Shown piece after piece: positions 7,158-16,854 of a stretch of 64,000 bases of DNA (positions within the stretch are counted from its first letter, which is position 1; each line of letters starts with the position of its first letter). The notes beneath the pieces are model-generated. The model searched no databases, was not told the DNA's origin, and saw only the letters and a program-made list of their open reading frames with translations. The stretch spans positions 1 to 64,000 of the forward strand of contig JBOGNO010000017.1 of the NCBI GenBank assembly GCA_050747245.1, written 5' to 3'. This stretch comes from JBOGNO01 sp050747245. Its GTDB lineage: Bacteria > Acidobacteriota > Terriglobia > Acidiferrales > UBA7541. The position numbers and the translations under genes are program-made.

Positions 7158-10100
7158 CTAGGGCGCGGGATGGCGGAAGCGAGGGCGATAGCTCACGGGC
7201 GGGACGCCGGAGACGGGGCGCGTGTTGTAGCGCAATTCGTAAGCGAGATGCTCCGCATCGGCAGGATATTCCTTTCCGGGCGGATAGGGATACGGCACGT
7301 CCGCGTGCCAGGGAAGCGGCTCGACGGTATCGCCGTGCGCGGCGTAAAAATCCATGTCCTTGGCGAAGCCATTGGCGTAGAAAAAATAATCGCGCTTCCA
7401 GCCTGCGGGCACGGGCGGCAAATTCGCGGCGTCGAACTCCACGGCCACTTCATCGCCGGAGCCGAAGATGACGTACTCGTCGTCGGCCTTCGCGACGATG
7501 GAGGTGACATCGCCGTAGCGCGTGTAATTTCCGGTCTGGCGCGCGTAGGGGCCGGTGGAGCTGACATCTTCGTACACGTAGGTGATGTCGTTTTTCGGCT
7601 GGCCTTCGACGACGCGCGGATAGCCGCGAAACGCGAGATTCGCTCGCATGAGGCCGGCTTCCGAAACGCGATAGGGAATGCCGGCGGGCGAATTATCAAT
7701 GCGGATGCGGTCCCAATAAATTTTCAGATTTGTGGTGATGCGAATCCGCCGCGTGCCCGCGGGCAATTTGCCGGTAAGGTCCGCGACCATGGTGCGGGCA
7801 AGGCCCGCCGGAAAGCCCATGTCGTCCACGACGCGATTCCATTTGCCATCCGCGCCGAGGGCTTCGACGTAGGGAGCCACGGGCGTGATGCCCGCTTGCC
7901 ACGCGGCGTACATGGAATTCGCGGTGAAATAATCGGTGAAGCCATCCATGAGCAAGCGCAGCGGGCGCGAAGAATCCCAGGGGCCGAGATCGAGTTCGAG
8001 CGAATGCATGGCGGCGAATCCTTGATAGGGAGCGCCCGGAAAATCTTCGACGTAACGGCGGTCGCGTTCGCGGAGGAGAGGCAAAACGTCGCGGCCGCGA
8101 TCGTCCCACGCGCCTGCGGGAAGATGCGCGCCGCGGCTGGCGATGACTTTGAATTCAGGAAAAGGAGGATTGCTCGCAAAATATTCGTTGGGCCAGACTT
8201 CGGCGTCCGAGGGATGATCCACGGCCAACAGACGAACCTGATCGAGATAGTCGAGCTCCTCCATGGGTTCGATCATGCGCAAACTGAGGCGGCCGTTGCG
8301 CGGACGGAGGCTTTCTCCCGCGACTTTCAGGTATTCGTCGGGGTCGGGAAGATTTCGCTGATTGGGGCCAATCCAGTGGCCGACGATTCCCGGGCCGATC
8401 ATGTCCGCGAGGAATTCGAATTTTTTTCCGTTCCATGCGAAAACGATGGGGCAAGAACTTCCGCGGCGATCGAGTTCGAGAATCGGGTGCGTCTTGCGCG
8501 CGGGGAGATTCACTTCGTCCTGGAGAACTCCGGTGGGCCAGAGGAGGCGCACGACATCGGCGGATTTTGCGGCGCCCAAGCCGATGTGCAGGTTGGTGAC
8601 GCTCTGGCCGAGATATCCCGCGGCGCCCACTTCGAATTTCTGCGTGAGCGCTCCGGCATAGACTTCGACCTTCGTGCCGATGGCGCTTTTGTTGTCGTGC
8701 TCGCCGGTGAGCGCTAGATCGATCCAGTTGTTGCGATTTCCGCCGACGTTGCGGAGGAGCACGGGCGGCGCGCCGACTTGTGTGACGAGCAGATCGATGG
8801 CGCCATCGCCATCGTAATCAAAGGGAATCACGGCGCGCGGATTTACGAGCTTAATTTTGTCGAGGCCGGTTTCATGCGTGACGTCGCGGAAGCCGGCAGC
8901 GCCTTCGTTGCGCAGGAGCGCGATTTTCCCCGCGCCATCGGCGCCTTCGCCCACGGCCACGAGATCCACCCAACCGTCGTTATCGTAATCGAGCGCCGCA
9001 ACTCCCCACGCGCGCGACCAGCCGAGATCGGGCAGCGGAACGCGCTCGAATTTTTTTCCAGCGAGATTGCGCCAGAGCGTCAGCGCGGGAGCGTTCGCGT
9101 GCGTGAAGGCGAGATCCATCCAGCCGTCTTTATCGAAATCGAGGACGGCGGCGCCCACGGAACTTGCGGGCATGTCGGCGGGGAAGAGCGATGCGGGCGC
9201 AAATTTCCCTTCGCGGGGATTGAGATAGATTTCAGGAGCGTGATCGGGACTGAGGAGAACGAAGTCAATGGCGCGGTCGTTGTTGATGTCGGTGGCAAGC
9301 GCGCCGGTTGTTGGGGAATTTCCAGCGAGGCCCGTTTGCTCGGTCCAATCCGTGAAAGTTCCGTTACCGTTGTTGCGCAGCAGGATATTGTGCCATTCAG
9401 GTCCGGGGTAACCGCCCGCAAGTCTGCTGGCACTTGCACAATTGACGTAAAGATCGAGATCGCCATCGTGGTCGTAATCCACGAATGTGAGTCCAAGCGC
9501 GGGACAGCGCGCAAAGCCACCGTTCTCCCTTCCAACATATTTGAATACATTGTCGCCTTCATTGTGAAACAAGGCGAGGGCGCCGGGAGACGACTGAGAC
9601 CACGTCGAGCCGTCTTTGTTCAGGCCATCAGCGATCGCCCCTGGGACGCTCAAAGCAAGATCCAGTCTCCCATCGTTATCGTAGTCACCCGCAGCGCAAC
9701 CGATTGCAGCAAAAGGAAATTCGAGGCCGGACCCCCTGGTCACATCTTTGAATCGGCCATTACCATCATTGTGATAGAGAGTCGTCTCATAAACTCCCTC
9801 CTCAGGTACTTCATGCCCGATGGTGAGGAAAACGTCAGGCTTTCCATCGCCATCGAAATCAAAGACGCACGCACCGCCCGCCTGAGCGTCCCTGTTCACA
9901 TTGCGGTCCTCTTGTGGACTTGTGAAAAGCCCAGCGGCGGCGGTGACGTCTTCGAAATGGACGGGAATCGCGGGCGGGACGGCGGAAAGCTGGGAAGAGG
10001 TTTGTTCAGCGAGAGAATATTTTCCCTGCGCGCCGTAGACGACTTCCATGGGGGCGCCGAGTTTTTCCGCGGTGAGATGCTGGAAACGCGCGAGGTGCAG

Positions 10101-10733
10101 GCGCGCGGCATCGGAATTTCCGGAGCGCTCGTCGGCCTGCGCGAGGCCGAATTCGGCGGAAACGTGAAAGGGATTGAGCGCGATGGTTTTTTCAAACGCG
10201 GATTTGGCCTGTTCGTACTGCTGGAGCTCGGCGTAGAGCGTGCCGAGCATGTATTGCGTGTCGGCGTCATCGGGATCGAGCGCGGCGACGCGCGAAAAAT
10301 CGGCAATGGCGGCCTGGGGATTCCCCTGCGTTTTTTCGAGCAGGCCGAGGTTGTACCAGGCGCGGGGATTTTTGGGATTGCGCCCGGCGGCTTCGCTGAG
10401 AATCTTGCGCGCGGGCGCGTAACGCTGGAGATTGAGCAGGGCGACGCCTTGATTGAGGAGCGCGGATTCGAAGCGGGGATCGAGAACAGACGCTTGCTGG
10501 AATTCGCCAAGGGCGCGCGCGGGTTCTTGGCGATTCATGTAGGCGACGCCGAGATTGTTGAGGCGAGCGGCTTCTTCGTGCGCGGAAGAGTGAGCGGCCG
10601 AGGGATTTGCGCGCTGGGGATTCGCGGGAGGTTTCGCGCGCGATTGGCCGCCGACATGGGAAATGAAAAATGTTGCAGCGAGGAGAGCCGCGGCGAAAGC
10701 CGGCGCGAATATTTTCATTCGGCGAGGCATCAT
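7158..10733 (-). CDS. TPR / FG-GAP / ASPIC-UnbV (CRTAC1-like) secreted protein
   Basis: This 1191-residue exported protein has an N-terminal signal segment (residues 6-29). TPR units follow at about 55-240 (repeated NLGVAYMN, ALLNQGVAL, AWYNLGLLE), then FG-GAP/VCBS-like repeats with DxDxDGxxD calcium-type loops at about 255-690 and an ASPIC/UnbV module at about 690-780. A long C-terminal region of about 400 residues has no recognised domain. CRTAC1-like proteins are extracellular and calcium-binding; their bacterial function is poorly defined. The ATG abuts the stop of the preceding gene, so it is probably third in an operon with a second CRTAC1 protein and a multiheme cytochrome. Double ATG and a further ATG four codons on leave the start slightly uncertain. 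Confidence 0.85.
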   Translation of the reverse strand: MMPRRMKIFAPAFAAALLAATFFISHVGGQSRAKPPANPQRANPSAAHSSAHEEAARLNNLGVAYMNRQEPARALGEFQQASVLDPRFESALLNQGVALLNLQRYAPARKILSEAAGRNPKNPRAWYNLGLLEKTQGNPQAAIADFSRVAALDPDDADTQYMLGTLYAELQQYEQAKSAFEKTIALNPFHVSAEFGLAQADERSGNSDAARLHLARFQHLTAEKLGAPMEVVYGAQGKYSLAEQTSSQLSAVPPAIPVHFEDVTAAAGLFTSPQEDRNVNRDAQAGGACVFDFDGDGKPDVFLTIGHEVPEEGVYETTLYHNDGNGRFKDVTRGSGLEFPFAAIGCAAGDYDNDGRLDLALSVPGAIADGLNKDGSTWSQSSPGALALFHNEGDNVFKYVGRENGGFARCPALGLTFVDYDHDGDLDLYVNCASASRLAGGYPGPEWHNILLRNNGNGTFTDWTEQTGLAGNSPTTGALATDINNDRAIDFVLLSPDHAPEIYLNPREGKFAPASLFPADMPASSVGAAVLDFDKDGWMDLAFTHANAPALTLWRNLAGKKFERVPLPDLGWSRAWGVAALDYDNDGWVDLVAVGEGADGAGKIALLRNEGAAGFRDVTHETGLDKIKLVNPRAVIPFDYDGDGAIDLLVTQVGAPPVLLRNVGGNRNNWIDLALTGEHDNKSAIGTKVEVYAGALTQKFEVGAAGYLGQSVTNLHIGLGAAKSADVVRLLWPTGVLQDEVNLPARKTHPILELDRRGSSCPIVFAWNGKKFEFLADMIGPGIVGHWIGPNQRNLPDPDEYLKVAGESLRPRNGRLSLRMIEPMEELDYLDQVRLLAVDHPSDAEVWPNEYFASNPPFPEFKVIASRGAHLPAGAWDDRGRDVLPLLRERDRRYVEDFPGAPYQGFAAMHSLELDLGPWDSSRPLRLLMDGFTDYFTANSMYAAWQAGITPVAPYVEALGADGKWNRVVDDMGFPAGLARTMVADLTGKLPAGTRRIRITTNLKIYWDRIRIDNSPAGIPYRVSEAGLMRANLAFRGYPRVVEGQPKNDITYVYEDVSSTGPYARQTGNYTRYGDVTSIVAKADDEYVIFGSGDEVAVEFDAANLPPVPAGWKRDYFFYANGFAKDMDFYAAHGDTVEPLPWHADVPYPYPPGKEYPADAEHLAYELRYNTRPVSGVPPVSYRPRFRHPAP

Positions 10734-12437
10734 TCAGCGCTTGCGCAGGGAATGAGAGGAAGTCACGCCCTGGCCCTCTGTGACATTGATGATTTCATCG
10801 GCGGCGATATTGGAGAGCGAATCCACGCGGCCGCTCGGCCAGCGGATCTCGACGGCGTCGGCTTTGTTCTCCGCACCGAGGCCGAAGGTGAGAACCAATT
10901 CGCTCGAGGAAAGGTAACTGGAGCCGCTGCGCAGCATCTGCCACTGCGCGTGGCCGGCGGAAGTGACGCGCACGACAGAGCCGATGCCATCGCGATTCGA
11001 GCGCGTGCCGATGAGTTTGATGCGCAGGCTGTGATTGCGCTGGCCTTCGTTGCGGAAGAGCACGGCGGGGCCAGCGTTCGTGGATTCGAGAATGTCGAGG
11101 GCGCCGTCGTTGTCAATGTCGCCGTAGGCGGCTCCGCGAGCCACGCGAGGCGCGGAAAATGCGGCGCCCATTTGCCCGGTGACTTCCTCGAATTTTCCGC
11201 CGCTGAGATTGTGGAAGAGATGCGGCGGCTCGGCAAAATGGACGCGGTGCTGGACGGCTTCGATGGCGCTGTCGAGATGGCCATTCGCGACGAAGATGTC
11301 CGGCCAGCCGTCGAGATCGTAATCGAAAAAAAAGCAGCCGAAGCCGAGGGTGAGAAGCGTGGCGCGGCCGACGTTCGAGCGCGGGGCTTCATCGACGAAG
11401 AGGCCGTTGCGTTCGTTGTGATAGAGCGCGAGCATCTGGTTCGAAAAATTGGTGATGAGCAGGCTGGGGAAGCCGGAGCCATCGTAATCGGCGGCGTCCA
11501 CGCCCATTCCGGCGCGGGCGATGCCGTCCTCGCTGTAAGCCATGCCGGAGGGTACGCCCTTTTCGGTGAACGTGCCGTCGCCATTGTTGATGTAGAGCTT
11601 GTTGGGCTGCGTGTCGTTGGTGATCGCGATGTCGGGCCAGCCGTCGTTGTTGGCGTCGAGGATAGCGATGCCGAGGCTTTTCGACGTGGGATCGTAAAGG
11701 CCGGCTTGCTTCGTTGCGTCGGTGAACGTGCCGTCACGATTGTTGTGCCAGAGGCGCACGGAAACTCCTTTGTAAGATTCCGGCGTGCAATAGGATTTCG
11801 ATTTTCCATCGAGCGTGCAATAGATATCGGTTTCGGGCGACCACGCGACATAATTTGCGACAACGAGATCGAGATAGCCATCCTTGTCGTAATCCACCCA
11901 CGCGGCGCTGGTGCTGAATTCATTGGGGCCCCACAAGCCCGCCTGGCGCGTGACGTCCGTGAATGTGCCGTCGCCATTATTGCGGAAGAGATGGCTCTGG
12001 CCGAGGGCGGTGACGAAAATATCGTCGAAGCCGTCGTTATTGTAATCGCCCACGGCGACGCCCATACCGTACATGGGAACGTCGAGGCCCGCTTTGTGAG
12101 TGACGTCGGTAAACGTGCCGTCGTGATTGTTGCGATAGAGCGCCATGGTCGAAGGGCGGCCCGGGTGGCCGGGGAAATTGCTCCCGTTCACGAGAAGGAT
12201 GTCCTGCCAGCCGTCGTTATCGAAATCGAGGAACGCGACGCCCGGGCCCATGGTTTCCGGCAAATATTTCTTTCCGAATGCGCCGTTATTGTGAACGAAA
12301 TGAATTCCCGCGGAGCGCGTGATATCGCGAAACGACGCGCGGGCAGGGGAGGAATGCTGCGCGGCGGGCTGCAAGACGGCCGAAGCCAGAAGCAGCGCGG
12401 CGCCGAGAGCGAATATTCCGGCGGGCGGCAGCTTCAT
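10734..12437 (-). CDS. CRTAC1 family protein (FG-GAP repeats plus ASPIC/UnbV)
   Basis: This 567-residue protein has an N-terminal hydrophobic signal (about residues 5-27), followed by six or more FG-GAP-type repeats with DYNNDG, DYDKDG and NNGDGTF motifs. The C-terminal ASPIC/UnbV domain is at about 465-545, where WPSGRVD is the typical signature. It is predicted to be secreted or periplasmic and to bind calcium. Its ATG overlaps the stop of the upstream multiheme cytochrome gene by 4 bases, and its stop abuts the next CRTAC1-like gene, so the three are almost certainly one transcript. It lacks the TPR and extra C-terminal part of its neighbour. Confidence 0.88.
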   Translation of the reverse strand: MKLPPAGIFALGAALLLASAVLQPAAQHSSPARASFRDITRSAGIHFVHNNGAFGKKYLPETMGPGVAFLDFDNDGWQDILLVNGSNFPGHPGRPSTMALYRNNHDGTFTDVTHKAGLDVPMYGMGVAVGDYNNDGFDDIFVTALGQSHLFRNNGDGTFTDVTRQAGLWGPNEFSTSAAWVDYDKDGYLDLVVANYVAWSPETDIYCTLDGKSKSYCTPESYKGVSVRLWHNNRDGTFTDATKQAGLYDPTSKSLGIAILDANNDGWPDIAITNDTQPNKLYINNGDGTFTEKGVPSGMAYSEDGIARAGMGVDAADYDGSGFPSLLITNFSNQMLALYHNERNGLFVDEAPRSNVGRATLLTLGFGCFFFDYDLDGWPDIFVANGHLDSAIEAVQHRVHFAEPPHLFHNLSGGKFEEVTGQMGAAFSAPRVARGAAYGDIDNDGALDILESTNAGPAVLFRNEGQRNHSLRIKLIGTRSNRDGIGSVVRVTSAGHAQWQMLRSGSSYLSSSELVLTFGLGAENKADAVEIRWPSGRVDSLSNIAADEIINVTEGQGVTSSHSLRKR

Positions 12438-15283
12438 TGGCCTCCGCCAGTTTGCGAATCGCGGGCGCGAGCGGGCGAGCCGAGAGTTTTTTCGAGAGGC
12501 ATGGAAGTGTGCTCGTGAATTGGCTGGCGCTCGAGATTGTCTTCGGGATGGGAACGAAGATACGGGCCGGTCAAAGATTCCGCGGATTCATCGGCTTTGA
12601 AACGGAGATAGCGCGTTTCGTATTGCCTGGCGAGGGCAGCATCGCCCAGGCCGGTGGAGCAGAGCATGAGATTGTAATTGGCTTCGAGGTCTTCGGGGTC
12701 GATTGCCAGAGTGGCCTGGAATTCGCGGGAAGCGTCGGCGTAGCGCTTCGCGAGGAAGAGAATGCGGCCGAGGTCGTCGCGGGCGACGCGGTCACGAGGG
12801 TATTGCCAGAGCACGGTGCGCAGATGTTCCATGGCTTCGACGTATTCTCCTTCGTCACGGAGGGCTTTGGCCAAAAAGAAATGCGCACGGGCAAGGGTGG
12901 GCGAGAGGGCGAGCGCTTTTTCGAGGACCTGCTGAGCACCTTCGAGATTGCCTTCGGCGATGCGAGCGCGTCCCATATTCACCCAGCCATCGGGATTTTT
13001 CGGATCGATTTCCGTGATTTTCGCAAACGCCGCTTCGGCAGCCTTCAAATCGCCCTGGAGAAAAAGGCCGATGCCGTAGTCGTTCCAGCGCTGCCAGTCT
13101 TCGGCGCGGAGAGAGATTTGCGGCGCGGGCGCGGTGGAAACTTTCGGCGCGATATTTAGATCCACTTCATCCTGCGCCATCACTACGACCGGAAGTTCCG
13201 GAACGGATTTGAATTTTCCGGAAACGTCGCTAGTGTCGCCGCTGAAAATCCACCGACCGTCATCGAAATCGGGAGTGACATTGGGATTCGGTGCGGCGGG
13301 ATCGCGCATGCCGGCAAAAGAAAAATGCGTGTTCCACCAGGAAAATTTGCGGTAGTTGAGGCGCGCAGTGAGATGAATGCGATCGCCTGCATTTTCCGGA
13401 ATGCGCAGGCGGTAGTGGACGGTGTCGGCGGCGCCAGGAGGAATCAAGTGAACGTAGACGACGGCGCGTTCGGCCCAGGCATTGCGCTTGTTGATAGCGT
13501 TTCCGTGGGCATCGATTAGCAAAGAGCGGTAGAAATGCGCGGCGGGATCCACGGGGCCGCCCGGATTTTCGAGGCCGCCGCTCCAAAAGATGACGCGGCC
13601 AGTTTCATCCGTGGCGCGCAGCTCAAGCCAGCAATCGAAGGCGTCCACGGTGCCACCCGGAAAAAAATGTCCGACCTTGCGCGTGCGAACGACCACGTCG
13701 GCGCGAAGGAGGTCTCCGCGACGAACGGTGGCAGAGACGCGATTGAGGGGCGCGGTGACGGGGGCGGGCGGCGCGTTGGTCTGGGACGAGGGATTCGTTT
13801 CCGCCTCTTCTCCGACGCCAAAGGCTGTGGAGAGTTGCAGGCCGGACGCAACCGATGCGCTTAGAGGCGCGGAGGGATTCGCAGACGGTGTTTCGGGAGA
13901 AATGGCGAAGATATCCACGCTCACCTGATTATCCTGCAGAAAGTTTTCGGTGTCCGCGAACTGCGTGGCGTCGTCATTTTCAAACGGCAAGGCAGTATTC
14001 GCGGCGAGGAAGCGGTGGGAGTGAATTTCGCCGGCCACGTTTCCGGCGTCGCGCGATTTGACGAGGGGCATGTGGCAATCGGCGCACTGCTGCGGCTTCG
14101 CGGGATAGTAGAAGGAGCGCGCGCCTTCGCCGGATACCGCGCTGGCCTGCCAGTTGTCGTACTCGTTGAAGCCGCGGACCCAGCGATAGCGATTCACGGG
14201 CACGTCGAGATGGACTTTATGGCAGGTGGAGCAGAACTGCGCGGTCTGCTGGCGCATGAAAGGTTTCAGGAAAACGCGGCGATGGGGTTCGGGATTTAGC
14301 TCGATGAGAAAATCGTGCAGGTGGCGGAGGAAAGGGTTTTTGCTCTCCGCGAAACGATGCAGCAGGGGATATTCGAGTAAGAAATCGCCCTGGCCCATGG
14401 TGCTTTTCACGCGGGCGATGGAATGACACATCATGCAGCCCATTCCCGCTTGAGCTTCAGGGGTGTGAACGATTTCGCGAATGGGAATATCCATTTTTCC
14501 GCTGAAAAGCAGAGCGGGATCGTGGCAGCCTGCGCACCACTTCGAGGAACGCACGCCGGCGACGTCCTGCATGTATTCGATGCTACGGCGATACCACTGA
14601 TTGTTGAATGAAGAGAAATGATGCGCAGAACTTTGCCATTCGCGATAAATGTCGGAATGGCAGCGCTCGCAGGCGTCGGACTCCGTAAAGTAACTTGAGG
14701 GAATCTTGATTCCGCCGGCAGTTTGCGCAGAACTGGGGAAAAACGGGCCGCTCGCGCCATCGCCTTCCGCATCCATCGAGGCAGGGGCCAACGGAGGGTT
14801 TTGGATGAGGTAGCCGCGTTCCCAAGGCACGGTGCGCAGCCACCACGCGGCTGCGGAAACTCCGGCAACGATGAAAAATGCGAGCACGACGCGAAGCGCC
14901 ACTGCGGAGGGACTTGCGCCCAGCCAGCCGCGACGGCCGGCCCAGGACGCCAGAAGAAAAACGATTCCGAGCACGGAGAGCAAGATGTGGGCGTACAGCA
15001 ATATCCATTTCTCGTGCCGCGCGCCAGTGAAAATCAAGAGCAGACCCAACACGCCGCCGGAGATGACGAGCGTCCAACCGAAGCCTTGAACCGGCGTGCA
15101 GGCTTTGCGGAAAAGCTTCTGCCAAGCGGGGATGAAAAGAATTTGCACGGTGAGAAGAATTCCCGCGAGGAGATGCAAGACGACGACGGCTTCGTAGAAA
15201 AGCGTCGGGACGGGCCAGGCATAGAGGTAAACAGCCGACAAGCAGAGGAGGCCCAAGAGAACGGTGCGGGACTTGCTCGCCAT
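12434..15283 (-). CDS. Pentaheme cytochrome c / TPR membrane protein
   Basis: This protein of about 949 residues has three parts. Residues 1-150 carry four or five transmembrane helices. Residues 200-410 contain five CxxCH heme sites (CERCH about 205, CAGCH 250, CMMCH 283, CSTCH 351, CADCH 400), as in cytochrome c554/NrfA-like multiheme proteins. TPR units occupy roughly 700-900. The heme part must be periplasmic, suggesting electron transfer at the membrane. I chose the ATG at 15281-15283, just before the first helix; an in-frame GTG at 15334 would add 17 polar residues. Neither has a good ribosome-binding site. It heads an operon with two CRTAC1-like proteins through a 4-base overlap. Substrate unknown. 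Confidence 0.82.
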   Translation of the reverse strand: MASKSRTVLLGLLCLSAVYLYAWPVPTLFYEAVVVLHLLAGILLTVQILFIPAWQKLFRKACTPVQGFGWTLVISGGVLGLLLIFTGARHEKWILLYAHILLSVLGIVFLLASWAGRRGWLGASPSAVALRVVLAFFIVAGVSAAAWWLRTVPWERGYLIQNPPLAPASMDAEGDGASGPFFPSSAQTAGGIKIPSSYFTESDACERCHSDIYREWQSSAHHFSSFNNQWYRRSIEYMQDVAGVRSSKWCAGCHDPALLFSGKMDIPIREIVHTPEAQAGMGCMMCHSIARVKSTMGQGDFLLEYPLLHRFAESKNPFLRHLHDFLIELNPEPHRRVFLKPFMRQQTAQFCSTCHKVHLDVPVNRYRWVRGFNEYDNWQASAVSGEGARSFYYPAKPQQCADCHMPLVKSRDAGNVAGEIHSHRFLAANTALPFENDDATQFADTENFLQDNQVSVDIFAISPETPSANPSAPLSASVASGLQLSTAFGVGEEAETNPSSQTNAPPAPVTAPLNRVSATVRRGDLLRADVVVRTRKVGHFFPGGTVDAFDCWLELRATDETGRVIFWSGGLENPGGPVDPAAHFYRSLLIDAHGNAINKRNAWAERAVVYVHLIPPGAADTVHYRLRIPENAGDRIHLTARLNYRKFSWWNTHFSFAGMRDPAAPNPNVTPDFDDGRWIFSGDTSDVSGKFKSVPELPVVVMAQDEVDLNIAPKVSTAPAPQISLRAEDWQRWNDYGIGLFLQGDLKAAEAAFAKITEIDPKNPDGWVNMGRARIAEGNLEGAQQVLEKALALSPTLARAHFFLAKALRDEGEYVEAMEHLRTVLWQYPRDRVARDDLGRILFLAKRYADASREFQATLAIDPEDLEANYNLMLCSTGLGDAALARQYETRYLRFKADESAESLTGPYLRSHPEDNLERQPIHEHTSMPLEKTLGSPARARDSQTGGGQ

Positions 15284-15438
15284 GAAAAAAGAAGACAAAC
15301 CAGCCGCCTGTGAATCAGGAATAAAATTTTGCACTATTTACGCGGTGAATTTTGTTCTCAAGGAAGCGGGAAGTCAATGCGCCGCGGTGAGAGAGCGAAG
15401 CGGGTGTGATAGACTCGCGGACTTTCCGGGAGAGAGCG

Positions 15439-16851
15439 ATGGAAGAGATTACGAGTTTGTCGGCAGCGGAAATGGCCGCAGGAATCCGCGAGAAGAAATT
15501 TTCGCTCACCGAGCTGGTGGACGCGCATTTGCGGCGAATCGAAATGCTGGAGCCAAAACTGCATGCGTTCGCGACTGTGGATGCCGAGCGGGTGCGGAGC
15601 GCGGCCCAGGCGGCGACTGAAGCAGCTACAAACAGCAAAGTGATGGGACCGCTACAGGGCGTTCCGGTGACGATTAAGAGTTCGATTGACGTTGCGGGGC
15701 TCCGGTGCGCGGCGGGATCACGATTGCGCGCGGAGTACGTGCCAGGGCAGGACGCACCGCTCGTGGCGCGACTGAAGGCAGCGGGAGCCATCGTTCTGGG
15801 GAACACGAATGTGCCGGAAATGCTGATGGCTTACGAAACGAACAACCTTCTAAACGGGAGAACGAACAACCCGTGGGATCTGGCGCGGACGCCCGGGGGT
15901 TCGAGCGGAGGGGAAGCGGCGGCGATTGCGGCGCGCTGTTCCGCGGCAGGCGTGGGCAGCGATGGAGGGGGATCGGTGCGCGTGCCGGCGCATTTTTCAG
16001 GAATTTGCGGGCATAAACCGACGCCCGGGCGGATTCCCAGCACAGGACATTTTCCTCCGAGCGCAGGACCCTTCGCGCATTTGGGCGTGGTGGGGCCGAT
16101 GGCGCGCAGCGTGGAGGACTTGAAAATATTATTTGAGGTGATGGCGGGGCCGGACACCGGCGACGCCGCGTTCGCGCCAGTGCCGGTGCGCTGGCCGAAG
16201 AAAGGATTCGAGCGGCGCACGCGAATCGGATACTTCGAAGAAGACGGGCGCACGCCCGTGACGGCGGAAACGCGCGCGGCAGTGCGCAAGGCGGCCGAAG
16301 CTCTGCGCGCGAGGGGATTCGAAGTGGTGGAATTCCGGCCGGAGGGACTCGAGCGGGCGCGGCAACTTTGGTGGAATTTATTCGTGCGGGCGGGGGCGCT
16401 GATGCTGGGGCCGATGCTCGAAGGACACGAACAGGAAATAAGTCCGCTACTGAAGGAATTCCGCGCGATCGAGGCGGCGGGCCCGCGGCTGACGCTTGGA
16501 GAGCTGATGATGACGCTGATCGAGCGCGATACTCTGCGCACGCAATTTTTCGCGCAAATGGAAAGATATCCTATATTGCTTTGCCCGGTTGCGGCGATTC
16601 CGGCGTTTCGCCACGGCGAACGAGAGTGGCAAGTGGACGGAAAACGCGTGGAGTACCTGGATGCGATGAGCTACACGCAATGGTTTAATTTGCTCGGAAA
16701 TCCCGGAACGGTTGTGCCGGTGGGGAAGTCGCCGGAGGGCTTGCCTATCGGCGTGCAGGTGGTGGGCAGGTTGTATGAGGACGAAATGGCGCTCGCGGTG
16801 GCAGAAAAGATTGAAGCGGTCTGCGGTCGATTTGCGGCGCCGATGATTTAG
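15439..16851 (+). CDS. Amidase (amidase signature family)
   Basis: This 470-residue protein has the full amidase signature: Lys80 in GVPVTIKSS, the glycine-serine motif GGSSGG at about 153-158, and the nucleophile serine near 179 in DGGGSVRVP. Members hydrolyse carboxamides; GatA and fatty acid amide hydrolase are relatives. No GatB or GatC neighbour is present, so a tRNA amidotransferase role is unlikely. The ATG is preceded by GGGAGAGAG; an earlier in-frame ATG at 15406 has no such site. The gene is divergent from the cytochrome operon and convergent with the permease gene, only 3 bases separating the ends. No signal peptide, so cytoplasmic. Substrate cannot be told from sequence. Confidence 0.88.
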   Translation: MEEITSLSAAEMAAGIREKKFSLTELVDAHLRRIEMLEPKLHAFATVDAERVRSAAQAATEAATNSKVMGPLQGVPVTIKSSIDVAGLRCAAGSRLRAEYVPGQDAPLVARLKAAGAIVLGNTNVPEMLMAYETNNLLNGRTNNPWDLARTPGGSSGGEAAAIAARCSAAGVGSDGGGSVRVPAHFSGICGHKPTPGRIPSTGHFPPSAGPFAHLGVVGPMARSVEDLKILFEVMAGPDTGDAAFAPVPVRWPKKGFERRTRIGYFEEDGRTPVTAETRAAVRKAAEALRARGFEVVEFRPEGLERARQLWWNLFVRAGALMLGPMLEGHEQEISPLLKEFRAIEAAGPRLTLGELMMTLIERDTLRTQFFAQMERYPILLCPVAAIPAFRHGEREWQVDGKRVEYLDAMSYTQWFNLLGNPGTVVPVGKSPEGLPIGVQVVGRLYEDEMALAVAEKIEAVCGRFAAPMI

Positions 16852-16854
16852 GGT

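Noticed and set aside
7059..8717. 552-codon plus-strand frame
   Set aside because: It is antisense to the C-terminal part of the TPR/CRTAC1-like gene and has no recognisable protein character or ribosome-binding site.
8778..12518. 1246-codon plus-strand frame
   Set aside because: It lies opposite two clear CRTAC1-like genes and shows no domain of its own. The repeated calcium-loop codons of the real genes produce a stop-free complement.
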